From Arthrobacter koreensis (GTDB taxonomy: Bacteria; Actinomycetota; Actinomycetes; Actinomycetales; Micrococcaceae), in NCBI RefSeq assembly GCF_009193255.1, contig NZ_WACG01000001.1, positions 1,302,001 through 1,366,000 on the forward strand: DNA of 64,000 bases. Reading direction: 5' to 3'. The translations under genes and the position numbers were made by a program. Numbering within the stretch: the stretch's first letter is position 1; each line of letters opens with the position of its first letter. Positions 9,731-17,403 of the stretch are shown here, piece by piece. The notes below the pieces were generated by a model. The model ran no database searches. It saw nothing but the letters and a program-made list of their open reading frames with translations, and was not told the DNA's origin.

Positions 9731-10057
9731 GTGAGCGAGATGGAAAGCGTTTCTGTGGACACGATTGGCGAAGGCGCCCGGATCCTGGATGTCCGCGAAG
9801 ACTATGAGTGGGAAGCAGGGCATATTCCGAACGCCGTGCACATCCCGCTGGACCAGCTGCCGGACCGCCTCGATGACCTTGATCCGGACCAGGACCTGGC
9901 CGTTATCTGCCGGACCGGCGGGCGCAGCGCACGGGCAACCCAGTGGCTTGAATCCCACGGCTACTCCGCGGTCAACGTCAACGGCGGGATGGGTGCCTGG
10001 CTCGAAGCCGGCAAGGAAATGGTCTCCGACAACGGACAAGAACCGACCGTCGTATGA
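9731..10057 (+). CDS. Rhodanese-like domain protein
   Basis: Single rhodanese domain of 108 residues, expected to carry a persulfide on Cys60 in the active loop CRTGGR (60-65). DVREDYEWEAGHIPNA is the usual first motif and NGGMGAWLEAG the last. GTG at 9731 has GAGGA just upstream (3-base spacing); an in-frame ATG at 9740 is an alternative. The stop overlaps the pheA start by ATGA, so the two are coupled; the functional link to phenylalanine synthesis is not obvious and such linkage is common in Arthrobacter-type genomes. Confidence 0.9.
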   Translation: MSEMESVSVDTIGEGARILDVREDYEWEAGHIPNAVHIPLDQLPDRLDDLDPDQDLAVICRTGGRSARATQWLESHGYSAVNVNGGMGAWLEAGKEMVSDNGQEPTVV

Positions 10058-11016
10058 GTCCTGAGGGCACCCCCGGGCCGCCCAAGCTCCCGGGAACCAT
10101 GGTCTACACCTACCTTGGGCCGGAGGGAACCTTCACCGAAGCGGCCCTCCTGCAGGTCCCCGGAGCCGATGAAGCGGTGAGGATCCCCTCCACCAGCGTC
10201 ACGTCTGCACTGGAGATGGTCCGGTCCGGGCATGCAAACGCTGCGGTGGTGCCGATCGAAAACTCCGTGGAAGGCGGCGTCAGCGCCACGCTGGATGCCA
10301 TCTCCATTGGCCAGCCGCTGAGGATCCTGCGGGAAATCCTTGTGCCCATCACCTTCGTGCTGGCGGTCCGCCCGGGTATTGAGCTCGACGACGTCCGCCG
10401 GGTCTCGACCCACAGCCATGCCTGGGCGCAGTGCCGCAATTGGGCGGAAATGAATATTCCGAAGGCGGAATATCTCCCGGCCTCCTCGACAGCAGCCGCC
10501 GCCGTCGGACTCCAGGATGACTCCTCCGGCTTCGATGCCGCGATCTGCTCCCCTCTGGTTGCCTCCCGCCTGGGGCTGAACGTGGTTGCCCGGGACATTG
10601 GGGACGTTTCCGACGCCGTTACCCGATTCATCCTGATCAGCCTGCCCGGGCTGCTGCCGGAACCCACGGGCGCGGACAAGACCACCGTGGTCATTCCCCT
10701 GCCTGAGGACCGCCCGGGCGCACTGATGGAGATCCTGGACCAGTTCTCCACCCGGGGCGTGAACCTCAGCCGAATTGAGTCCCGACCCACCGGAGCCTTT
10801 CTTGGGGACTACTTCTTCAGCATCGACGTTGACGGGCACATTTTTGACGCCCGGGTGGCGGACGCGCTGAAAGGTCTGCACCGGGTGTCCCCGGAACTCA
10901 GGTTCCTGGGCTCCTATCCGCGCGCGGACCACCGCCGCGCCCACGTCCTGCCGCACACCTCCGATCCGGCCTTCGAGGCGGCGGACCAGTGGCTCGAATC
11001 CCTGATTAACGGCTGA
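10054..11016 (+). CDS. pheA: Prephenate dehydratase with ACT domain
   Basis: Converts prephenate to phenylpyruvate, the last committed step to phenylalanine, in the cytoplasm. The 320-residue protein has the periplasmic-binding-like catalytic domain (LGPEGTFTEAA near 21-31, PIENSVEG at 67-74, the catalytic TRF at 190-192) followed by an ACT domain (about 210-285) with ESRP at 242-245, the phenylalanine-sensing motif that gives feedback inhibition. No chorismate mutase domain is fused. An internal ATG (10099) just before VYTYLGPEGTF could be the true start; the upstream ATG overlaps the rhodanese stop. Confidence 0.95.
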   Translation: MSPEGTPGPPKLPGTMVYTYLGPEGTFTEAALLQVPGADEAVRIPSTSVTSALEMVRSGHANAAVVPIENSVEGGVSATLDAISIGQPLRILREILVPITFVLAVRPGIELDDVRRVSTHSHAWAQCRNWAEMNIPKAEYLPASSTAAAAVGLQDDSSGFDAAICSPLVASRLGLNVVARDIGDVSDAVTRFILISLPGLLPEPTGADKTTVVIPLPEDRPGALMEILDQFSTRGVNLSRIESRPTGAFLGDYFFSIDVDGHIFDARVADALKGLHRVSPELRFLGSYPRADHRRAHVLPHTSDPAFEAADQWLESLING

Positions 11017-11017
11017 C

Positions 11018-11992
11018 GTGCCACGGCTGCGACGCAGTAACTGCGAACATCCCGGCTACACCCGCCTGCGGTGGGGCAAGGGGTTCAGCTACCGCGGGTT
11101 GAAGGGTGAGGTGTTGAAGGATCCGGCCGAGCTGCGCCGGATCCGCTCCCTCGCCATTCCGCCGGCCTGGCAGGACGTCTGGATCAGCCCTTACGCCAAC
11201 GGCCATATCCAGGCCACCGGCCAGGACGGTGCCGGCCGGCGGCAGTACATCTACCATCCGCACTGGCGAGAGATGAAGGACCGGGAGAAGTTCGACCGCG
11301 CCCTTGAATTCGCCCAGGCCCTGCCATCCGCCCGCCGGATTATCACCAAGTACCTCCGCTCGGACGGCAACGGTCCCGAACGTGCACTGGCCGCAGCCCT
11401 GCGGATCGTCGATTCCGGGGCCCTGCGGGTGGGCGGATCCCGGTACGCGGAAATGAACGGCTCCTACGGGACCACCACGCTGCGGGTGGAGCACGTTACG
11501 GTGGAGGACTCCCGCCTGCTGCTGGACTTCCCGGGCAAAAGCGGCCAGGAATGGCACGTTGAACTCGAGGACGAGGACCTGGTGGCTGCGCTCGTGCCAA
11601 TGCTCCGGCGTCCGGAACCGGACACTGCGCTCGCCTACGTGGGCGTAGACGGGCAGTGGCACAGTATTGACGCCTCCCAGCTGAACGGTTTCCTCCGGGA
11701 GGTCACTGCCGGAGATTTCAGTGCCAAGGATTTCCGTACCTGGCAGGCCACCGTCTCGGCCGCCATGGGCTTTGCCCGGGCCGCACGGACGGCGTCAACC
11801 AAGCGCGCCCAGCAGCAGGCCGTGGCTCAGACCATCCGGGAGGTTGCTGAACGGCTGGGCAACACTCCGGCCGTCGCGCGGAAGTCCTACGTCGACCCAC
11901 GCCTGGTTGACAGGTTCCTGGACGGCGAGGTCATTCCAGTGGCCGGCTACTCCGCCTCCGAGACAGCCGTGCGGGAAATGCTGAGCGAATAA
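11018..11992 (+). CDS. DNA topoisomerase IB (poxvirus-type)
   Basis: Relaxes supercoils through a 3'-phosphotyrosyl nick. The 324-residue protein matches the short bacterial/poxviral type IB enzymes: RVGGSRYAEMNGSYGTTTL carries the first catalytic Arg, KSG the Lys, FRTW the second Arg, and ARKSYVDP the nucleophile Tyr291. It starts with GTG one base after the pheA stop. It is an accessory enzyme found in scattered bacteria; here it is embedded in the rhodanese-pheA operon with base usage like its neighbours. Confidence 0.92.
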   Translation: MPRLRRSNCEHPGYTRLRWGKGFSYRGLKGEVLKDPAELRRIRSLAIPPAWQDVWISPYANGHIQATGQDGAGRRQYIYHPHWREMKDREKFDRALEFAQALPSARRIITKYLRSDGNGPERALAAALRIVDSGALRVGGSRYAEMNGSYGTTTLRVEHVTVEDSRLLLDFPGKSGQEWHVELEDEDLVAALVPMLRRPEPDTALAYVGVDGQWHSIDASQLNGFLREVTAGDFSAKDFRTWQATVSAAMGFARAARTASTKRAQQQAVAQTIREVAERLGNTPAVARKSYVDPRLVDRFLDGEVIPVAGYSASETAVREMLSE

Positions 11993-12019
11993 CCCGCGAA
12001 AAACCGCCTCGGTTTATGG

Positions 12020-12031
12020 TAAGTATGCTTA
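12020..12031. promoter_or_regulatory. TAAG-N4-CTTA palindrome upstream of the small acidic protein gene
   Basis: TAAGTATGCTTA, followed by TAG, 56 bases before the ATG at 12087. The same half-sites occur upstream of csbD (36564) and of the GlsB-like gene (62434). Probable common operator or stress promoter element (inference). Confidence 0.5.
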
Positions 12032-12086
12032 TAGACCGACGGCACCGGCTGCCGGCGGGAGAAGCCATCAATGCGAAAGGCGGACC

Positions 12087-12368
12087 ATGAGCGAGTACAC
12101 GAACGAAGACGAGCAGCTCACCAACCCCAAGCCCAGCGGGCAGGCCAGCGGTGATGACAACTACCGCGGAGACATTGGCGACCAGGGCAATGACCTCCGC
12201 TTCGCCGAAGAGCAGGAGCTCATCCGCGAACAGGCCTCCCCGGCATCCGTGAAACACGAAGAAGGCGAATACACCGACGCCGACGGCCGCAAGCAGCCGC
12301 CGTCGACCTCCCACAACGCTGCAGAAACCGAAGGCAGCTACACCGATTCAGAAGGCACGCAGGACTAG
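12087..12368 (+). CDS. Small acidic hydrophilic protein, function unknown
   Basis: I do not recognise a family. The 93 residues are rich in Glu, Asp, Gln, Ser, Thr and Gly with no hydrophobic core or membrane segment, so the protein is probably largely disordered. A nine-residue unit is repeated at the C-terminal half: EGEYTDADG and EGSYTDSEG. An AAAGG site lies eight bases before the ATG. The upstream region contains the same TAAG-N4-CTTA palindrome seen before csbD and a GlsB-like gene, which suggests a stress-induced protein (inference). Confidence 0.75.
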   Translation: MSEYTNEDEQLTNPKPSGQASGDDNYRGDIGDQGNDLRFAEEQELIREQASPASVKHEEGEYTDADGRKQPPSTSHNAAETEGSYTDSEGTQD

Positions 12369-12372
12369 GCGG

Positions 12373-13488
12373 CTACGCAGCGCCGAAGCGCCTGAATGCA
12401 CCGGTCCGTCCGCCACCCACGGCGGCCGGGCCGGTTTCTGTATCCGGAGCCCGCACGAGCAGGGAACGCGGATCGACGCTGACGCTCACGCGCGTCGCGG
12501 CGCCGGTCAGGTCGCCGTCAAGCTGGGTAATGATCGGCTCCTCGGTGCTCACGGTGACCTTCCGGGCCCGGGTGTATTCGATCAGTGAGATCTCCCTCCG
12601 GTTCCGGGTCACGACCTTGCCCGCTACTGCCAGCCACCCCAGGACCGTGCGGGGCGTGAGGACCACAATGTCCAGCATCCCGTCATCCAGGGCGGCGGTT
12701 GGAATGAAGTCGATTCCGGCCGGCAGCTTCCCGGTGTTGGCGAACAGCACGCTGCGGACCTTGCGAACCTGGCCCGGGGCGCCGTCGAGCTGGATCCTCA
12801 TCCGCCGCCTCGGCCCGGGCAGCAGCCGGATACCGGCCTCGCTGTAGGCCAGCCACCCCACCCGGCGCTTCAGGTCATCCCGGGTTGCCGCAATGACTTC
12901 CGCGTCCAGTCCGATCCCGCCCATGACCAGGAAATTGCTGGCTGAACGGGCACCGGTGCGTGCATTCTCAAGCTCCACCCGGCCCATGTCTATCCGCCGT
13001 TCGGACCCGTGCAGTGCGGCCTGGATGCTTCCGGACAGGTCATTGACGGCCACGCCCAGGTTCCGGGCCAGCAGGTTGCCGGTTCCCAGCGGCAGCAGTC
13101 CCATCGCCGCACGCTGGTGGGCCAGTGCCCGTGCCACCTCCCGGACGGTGCCGTCACCGCCGGCGGCCAGTACGACGTCGGCCCCCGCCGCCAGCGCGTC
13201 CTGCGCCTGCCGGTAGCCGGGGGAATCCACGGTTGTCTCGAAAACCAGCGGTGGTTCCCAGCCGGCCATTTCGCATGCGGCTGCCAGTGCGGCTTCCGCT
13301 TCCGCTGCCTGCGCCTTGATCGGGTTGATCACCACGGCCACCCGCTGGCTCGCCGACGCGACGGGGCGGGTAATCCGGTCCGCCGCCGCCTGCCGCCGGT
13401 GCCGCCGCGAGGTCACCTGCCAGGTGGCGATCGAGGCGAGGACGGCAGTGGCCGCAATGAGCAGGAGTACGGCGATTTCGGCGGGCAT
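12373..13488 (-). CDS. Diacylglycerol/sphingosine kinase family lipid kinase
   Basis: Phosphorylates diacylglycerol or a related lipid at the membrane. The 371-residue protein has one N-terminal membrane segment (about 4-22), then the DAGK catalytic domain with INPIKAQ near 55 and the nucleotide loop GGDGT at 110-114, followed by the LGTGNLLARNLG motif. The start ATG at 13486-13488 begins the hydrophobic segment; a much longer open frame continues upstream through serS antisense sequence and is not coding. It is divergent from serS with a 66-base gap, and convergent with the small acidic protein gene. Confidence 0.9.
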   Translation of the reverse strand: MPAEIAVLLLIAATAVLASIATWQVTSRRHRRQAAADRITRPVASASQRVAVVINPIKAQAAEAEAALAAACEMAGWEPPLVFETTVDSPGYRQAQDALAAGADVVLAAGGDGTVREVARALAHQRAAMGLLPLGTGNLLARNLGVAVNDLSGSIQAALHGSERRIDMGRVELENARTGARSASNFLVMGGIGLDAEVIAATRDDLKRRVGWLAYSEAGIRLLPGPRRRMRIQLDGAPGQVRKVRSVLFANTGKLPAGIDFIPTAALDDGMLDIVVLTPRTVLGWLAVAGKVVTRNRREISLIEYTRARKVTVSTEEPIITQLDGDLTGAATRVSVSVDPRSLLVRAPDTETGPAAVGGGRTGAFRRFGAA

Positions 13489-13542
13489 GGTGGTTTCAGG
13501 ATAGCCTCCGGTCAGCGTGCGGGCCCCGGAAGGTGTTTTCGG

Positions 13543-13548
13543 TACTCT
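13543..13548 (+). promoter_or_regulatory. -10 box of a leaderless serS transcript
   Basis: TACTCT lies six bases before the GTG of serS, placing the transcription start at or next to the start codon. Confidence 0.5.
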
Positions 13549-13554
13549 TGAGAC

Positions 13555-14823
13555 GTGATCGATGTAAATGAGCTGCGAGAAAACCCTGAGAAGTTCCGAG
13601 CATCCCAGCGCGCACGGCTGGCCGATCCGGAGCTGGTGGACGCGATCATTTCCGCGGATGCCCGCCGGCGCGAGACCCGCACCCGCTATGAGACCCTGCG
13701 CGCCGAGCAGAATGCCTTCGGCAAGCGCGTTGCCCAGGCCAAGGGCGAGGAGAAGCAGGCACTGCTGGCAGAGGTGAAGGAACTGGCTGCCGCCGTCAAG
13801 GCTGCAGGCACCGAAGCCGACGCAGTGCAGGCCGAGCAGGAGGCCCTGGTCCGCCGCGTCGCCAACGTCGTCGAGGACGGCGTGCCCGCCGGCGGCGAAG
13901 ATGACTTCACGGTCCTGAAGACCGTGGGAACCCCCCGGGACTTCGACGCCGAGGGCTTCACTCCGCGGGACCACCTCGAACTGGGCGAAATGCTTGGTGC
14001 GATCGACATGGAACGCGGCGCCAAGGTTTCCGGATCCCGGTTCTACTTCCTGCGCGGCGTGGGAGCGCGCCTGGAGCTGGCCCTGCTGCAGATGGCCATG
14101 GACCAGGCGGTCAAGGCCGGCTTCATCCCCATGATTACCCCCACACTGGTCCGTCCCGAGACCATGCAGGGCACGGGCTTCGACGTGGCACACGACGCCG
14201 AGATCTACCGCCTCGCCGAAGACGACCTGTACCTGGTGGGAACGTCCGAGGTTCCGCTGGCCGGCTACCACTCCGACGAGATCATGGACCTCAGTGCCGG
14301 GCCCGTCCGCTATGCTGGCTGGTCTTCCTGCTACCGCCGCGAAGCCGGATCCCACGGTAAGGACACCCGCGGAATCATCCGCGTGCACCAGTTCAACAAG
14401 GTGGAAATGTTCACCTACACCTCCGTCGAGGAAGCCGCCGCCGAACACCAGCGGCTGCTGGCCTGGGAAGAGGAAATGCTCGCCAAGGTGGAGCTGCCCT
14501 ACCGCGTCATCGAAACGGCCGCCGGAGACCTGGGCATGTCCGCAGCCCGCAAGTATGACTGCGAAGCCTGGGTTCCCACACAGGGCGCCTACCGCGAGCT
14601 GACCTCCACCTCGAACTGCACCACGTTCCAGGCCCGCCGGCTGAACATCCGCGAACGCCAGGACGGCAAGACCCGCGCTGTGGCCACGCTGAACGGCACG
14701 CTGGCCACCACGCGCTGGATCGTCGCCATCCTGGAGCACCACCAGAACCCGGACGGCTCGGTCAACGTTCCGAAGGCACTGCAGCCCTACCTGGGCGGCC
14801 TGGAAGTCCTGCCCGTCCAGTAG
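13555..14823 (+). CDS. serS: Seryl-tRNA synthetase
   Basis: Charges tRNA-Ser (and tRNA-Sec where present) with serine. The 422-residue protein has the N-terminal two-helix coiled-coil arm (about 30-105, with [12 protein letters not shown]-like heptads) and a class II core: motif 2 [17 protein letters not shown] with the ATP-binding Arg, and motif 3 [13 protein letters not shown] start at 13555; there is no ribosome site, but a TACTCT -10 box six bases upstream suggests leaderless expression. A strong hairpin follows the stop. Confidence 0.97.
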   Translation: MIDVNELRENPEKFRASQRARLADPELVDAIISADARRRETRTRYETLRAEQNAFGKRVAQAKGEEKQALLAEVKELAAAVKAAGTEADAVQAEQEALVRRVANVVEDGVPAGGEDDFTVLKTVGTPRDFDAEGFTPRDHLELGEMLGAIDMERGAKVSGSRFYFLRGVGARLELALLQMAMDQAVKAGFIPMITPTLVRPETMQGTGFDVAHDAEIYRLAEDDLYLVGTSEVPLAGYHSDEIMDLSAGPVRYAGWSSCYRREAGSHGKDTRGIIRVHQFNKVEMFTYTSVEEAAAEHQRLLAWEEEMLAKVELPYRVIETAAGDLGMSAARKYDCEAWVPTQGAYRELTSTSNCTTFQARRLNIRERQDGKTRAVATLNGTLATTRWIVAILEHHQNPDGSVNVPKALQPYLGGLEVLPVQ

Positions 14824-14832
14824 CCTGCGTGG

Positions 14833-14867
14833 CCGTCCTGCCCCTGCGCGAACGCGGGGCAGGACGG
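14833..14867 (+). terminator. serS terminator hairpin
   Basis: CCGTCCTGCCCC (14833-14844) pairs exactly with GGGGCAGGACGG (14856-14867). It begins nine bases after the serS stop. No U-tract, as is common in high-GC actinobacteria. Confidence 0.7.
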
Positions 14868-14940
14868 TCCCCGAAAAGAGTTCACCTGCTGTTTGAGCTC
14901 AGTGTGAACCGCGTCCTACCGGTATTTACCCGCTTCTGTT

Positions 14941-14946
14941 TATATG
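14941..14946 (+). promoter_or_regulatory. -10-like box before the HAD hydrolase gene
   Basis: TATATG ends five bases before the ATG at 14952 and no ribosome site is visible, consistent with a leaderless transcript. A GTTCAC / GTGAAC inverted pair (14880-14909) lies upstream. Confidence 0.4.
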
Positions 14947-14951
14947 AATCG

Positions 14952-15797
14952 ATGACAACTCTCACTTCAGCCGGCACCGAAGACCGGTTCAACACAGTCA
15001 GCAAACACCTCATCGCCCTGGACGTCGACGGAACCCTGGTGGACCACGACGGACACATGTCCCCCAACGTCCGGTCCGCGGCCAGGGACGCGATCGACGC
15101 CGGACACCACCTGGTCATTTCCACCGGCCGCTCTTTTGGTGCCGCGCTTCCCATCCTTGAACGCATTGGGCTCACCGAGGGATACTCCGTCTGCTCCAAC
15201 GGAGGCGTTACCCTCTCGATCGACACTTCCCTGCCGGACGGCTATGAAGTTGTGGACCGGGTGGTCTTCGACCCGCGTCCTGCATTGGACGCCCTGCGCG
15301 TGTCACTGCCCACCGCAAAATTCGCCCTGGAAGACCACGAGGGACGTTTCCTTTCCACTGAACGCTTCCAGGACGCCAGCTTCGGCGCGGAAGCACAGGC
15401 AGTGGACTTCGAGTACCTGCGCGAGAGCAAGGCCGTGCGCGTGGTGGTCTTCAGCACCGACAGCACCGCCGAGGAGTTCGGCGACGCCGTGGCCGCGATC
15501 GGCCTGCACGGAGTGACCTATTCGGTGGGCTGGACCGCTTGGCTGGACATCGCCGCAGCCGGAGTGACCAAGGCTTCGGCCCTGGAACAGGTCCGCCGCC
15601 GTCTGGATATCGACCCGCTGCACACCGTTGCCGTGGGCGACGGCCGCAACGACATCGAGATGCTGTCCTGGGCGGCGCGCGGCGTCGCCATGGGCCAGTC
15701 CCCGGAGGAAGTGCTCTCCGCCGCCACCGAGGTGACCGGTTCGGTCTATGAGGACGGCGCCGCCAAGGTCCTGCGCAGCCTGCTCGATCCGCGCTAG
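14952..15797 (+). CDS. HAD-superfamily hydrolase, Cof-type (subclass IIB)
   Basis: Cytoplasmic phosphatase of unknown substrate, likely a sugar phosphate or cofactor. The 281-residue protein carries motif I LDVDGTLVD with nucleophile Asp24 (LDVDG), motif II STGR, and motifs III/IV VGDGRNDIEML, with the IIB cap between. I chose the ATG at 14952 over an upstream in-frame ATG (14829) because the 41-residue extension has no homology features and runs through the serS terminator and the probable promoter. Confidence 0.88.
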   Translation: MTTLTSAGTEDRFNTVSKHLIALDVDGTLVDHDGHMSPNVRSAARDAIDAGHHLVISTGRSFGAALPILERIGLTEGYSVCSNGGVTLSIDTSLPDGYEVVDRVVFDPRPALDALRVSLPTAKFALEDHEGRFLSTERFQDASFGAEAQAVDFEYLRESKAVRVVVFSTDSTAEEFGDAVAAIGLHGVTYSVGWTAWLDIAAAGVTKASALEQVRRRLDIDPLHTVAVGDGRNDIEMLSWAARGVAMGQSPEEVLSAATEVTGSVYEDGAAKVLRSLLDPR

Positions 15798-15800
15798 CGC

Positions 15801-16439
15801 CTACCTGGCCGCATAGGGCAGGGGAGCGGGCGGCAGCGAGACCGGGCCGGCCACCAGGTCCAGCAGGCGGGCAGCCGCGGGCCGTGTGGCCCATTCCTCC
15901 ACCCAGTGGGAGCGCACCACGGCCTTGCTGACAGCCTGGGCCGTGATGCCAAGTTCCTGCGCGACGTACTTCTGCTGTCCCCGGGCTCCGGGAGTCATCA
16001 GGTCCAGGACCTTCCACTCCGCCGTCGTCCGGCTGGCAACGATCATGCCCAGCAGTCGCAGCACCGCTTCCGCCTCAGAGGCCACTTCGGCGTCGGGCCC
16101 CTCCACGGCCAGCGGAATACGGTCGCCGGAGCGCTGCGCGCGTTCCACTGCCCGGCGCGCGTAGACCAGGCCAAACCCCTCCGCCTGCAGCACGTCCTCC
16201 GGGAGCGGGCGGAGGAGTTCGCCGACGCCGATTCCCACGTTCCAGCGGCGGGCCCGGATGGCAATCAGTGCCGCATCAACCGCTGCCGAGGGATGGGCCA
16301 GGATGCCCTGCGCCTCATCGCCCACGGACCGCTGGAAATCCACTGCGGCGGGAATGTGCCGCAGTGAGCGCACCAGCTCCGGAACCTGGTCCCCTGCTTC
16401 GCGGGAGTCCCGCTGGTTGATGGTCAGCACAAAATGCAT
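15801..16439 (-). CDS. SatD-like protein with C-terminal HTH region
   Basis: 212 residues. The N-terminus MHFVLTINQRDSRE and the following RRWNVGIGVGEL segment resemble SatD-family proteins, a poorly understood family first noted in a streptococcal acid-tolerance operon. The C-terminal third has a helix-turn-helix-like stretch (YVAQELGITAQAVSKAVVRS), suggesting nucleic-acid binding. Start at ATG 16437-16439; no clear ribosome site. The gene stands alone, convergent with the HAD gene and downstream of ppa with a family A hairpin between. Function unknown; the family call is moderate. Confidence 0.65.
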   Translation of the reverse strand: MHFVLTINQRDSREAGDQVPELVRSLRHIPAAVDFQRSVGDEAQGILAHPSAAVDAALIAIRARRWNVGIGVGELLRPLPEDVLQAEGFGLVYARRAVERAQRSGDRIPLAVEGPDAEVASEAEAVLRLLGMIVASRTTAEWKVLDLMTPGARGQQKYVAQELGITAQAVSKAVVRSHWVEEWATRPAAARLLDLVAGPVSLPPAPLPYAAR

Positions 16440-16508
16440 GGCATCAGCATGGCAGAGCAACCGCGCCGGACAACCGATATCGGTTGCGGCGTGCCGTCCT
16501 TTCCCTCC

Positions 16509-16560
16509 AGATGACAGAAACTGCACGTACCAGCGCTGGTACGTGCAGTTTCTGTCATCT
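16509..16560. repeat. Long hairpin, family A dispersed repeat; ppa terminator
   Basis: A perfect 52-base palindrome. The outer arm is AGATGACAGAAACTGC and the inner stem ACGTACCAGC differs from the copies at 1562 and 3344. It lies 20 bases after the ppa stop (minus strand). Confidence 0.85.
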
Positions 16561-16579
16561 CGTTGGGAGAGGCTAACCC

Positions 16580-17125
16580 TTAGTTGTTCTCCGGGTTTGC
16601 GTCCACGTCGCGGCCCTGCGGCTCGTCCTCTTCGCGCTCCTCGCCCTGGGCTTCGAAGCGTGCCAGGGAAGCTTCAACCTCGGCCTCGGCGGCTTCGCGG
16701 CCTTCCCAGTCAGCGGCCTCTACCCACTTGCCGGGCTCCAGGTCCTTGTACTTGGTGAAGAAGTGCTTGATTTCGTCCAGCAGGAAATCCGACACGTCGG
16801 AAATGTCCTGGATGTGGTCGAAACGGGGGTCAACGGGAACGCAGAGGACCTTGGCGTCTCCGCCGCCGTCGTCAACCATGTTGAAGACGCCGATCGGGCG
16901 GGATTCAACCAGCACGCCCGGGATCAGGTCGAAGTCCTGCAGCATGACCATGGCGTCCAGCGGATCGCCGTCTTCGCCGAGGGTGTTCTCGAAGTAGCCG
17001 TAGTGCGTGGGGTACTGCATGGAAGTGAACAGCACACGGTCCAGGCGCAGGCGGTGCGTCTCGTGGTCGATTTCGTACTTGACGCGGGATCCCTTGGGGA
17101 TCTCGATCGTTACGTCGAGTTTCAT
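16580..17125 (-). CDS. ppa: Inorganic pyrophosphatase (family I)
   Basis: Hydrolyses pyrophosphate to phosphate, pulling biosynthetic reactions forward. The 181-residue soluble enzyme has the family I signature [10 protein letters not shown] (51-60) with metal-binding Asp52, Asp54 and Asp57, and [11 protein letters not shown] before it. The ATG at 17123-17125 has AGGAG upstream. The C-terminal 15-20 residues ([12 protein letters not shown]) form an acidic tail beyond the conserved domain. Divergent from the D-Ala-D-Ala carboxypeptidase gene. Confidence 0.96.
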   Translation of the reverse strand: MKLDVTIEIPKGSRVKYEIDHETHRLRLDRVLFTSMQYPTHYGYFENTLGEDGDPLDAMVMLQDFDLIPGVLVESRPIGVFNMVDDGGGDAKVLCVPVDPRFDHIQDISDVSDFLLDEIKHFFTKYKDLEPGKWVEAADWEGREAAEAEVEASLARFEAQGEEREEDEPQGRDVDANPENN

Positions 17126-17163
17126 AACGGCTCCTAGGGGTGCGGCCACGTAAAAGGGCCGGT

Positions 17164-17254
17164 CAAACGGACAGAGAAGATCGTGCATGGCACATGCACT
17201 TTGCGAGGATGGACGCAGCCGGAATTCCCCCGTCCCTTTGGGAATGTCCGTTTG
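17164..17254. promoter_or_regulatory. Paired inverted sites in the ppa / carboxypeptidase divergent promoter region
   Basis: CAAACGGACA (17164-17173) recurs exactly inverted as TGTCCGTTTG (17245-17254), 71 bases apart. Between them is GTGCATG-GCA-CATGCAC (17183-17199). The region separates divergent genes (17126-17403, 278 bases) and otherwise holds a possible plus-strand -10 TAGTGT near 17271. The symmetric placement suggests binding sites for a regulator acting on both genes (inference). Confidence 0.35.
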
Positions 17255-17403
17255 GTTCACTGCGCCGGTCTAGTGTTAAAGATATATGTCCTGAGGCACT
17301 GGCGGGTTTCCCGGCGTTTCCAGCTGCCCAAATACCCGCCGCAGCAGGCGGAACCTGGGGAACCAGGCACGGAAAAATAAGGAAATGGTGGGCTTTGGCG
17401 AGG

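Noticed and set aside
11018-11992. Recent horizontal transfer of the topoisomerase IB gene
   Set aside because: The family is patchy in bacteria, but the gene is one base after pheA, has the same base composition and no mobile-element remnants nearby.
13489-14742. Upstream extension of the diacylglycerol kinase frame to 789 codons
   Set aside because: The extra part is antisense to serS and has no domain features; the kinase begins with a proper membrane segment at 13488.
14880-14909. GTTCACCTGCT plus GTTTGAG as a second PHO box upstream of the HAD gene
   Set aside because: Only the first repeat fits; the second unit is poor. A GTTCAC/GTGAAC inverted pair is present but the spacing suits neither a PhoP box nor another known site.
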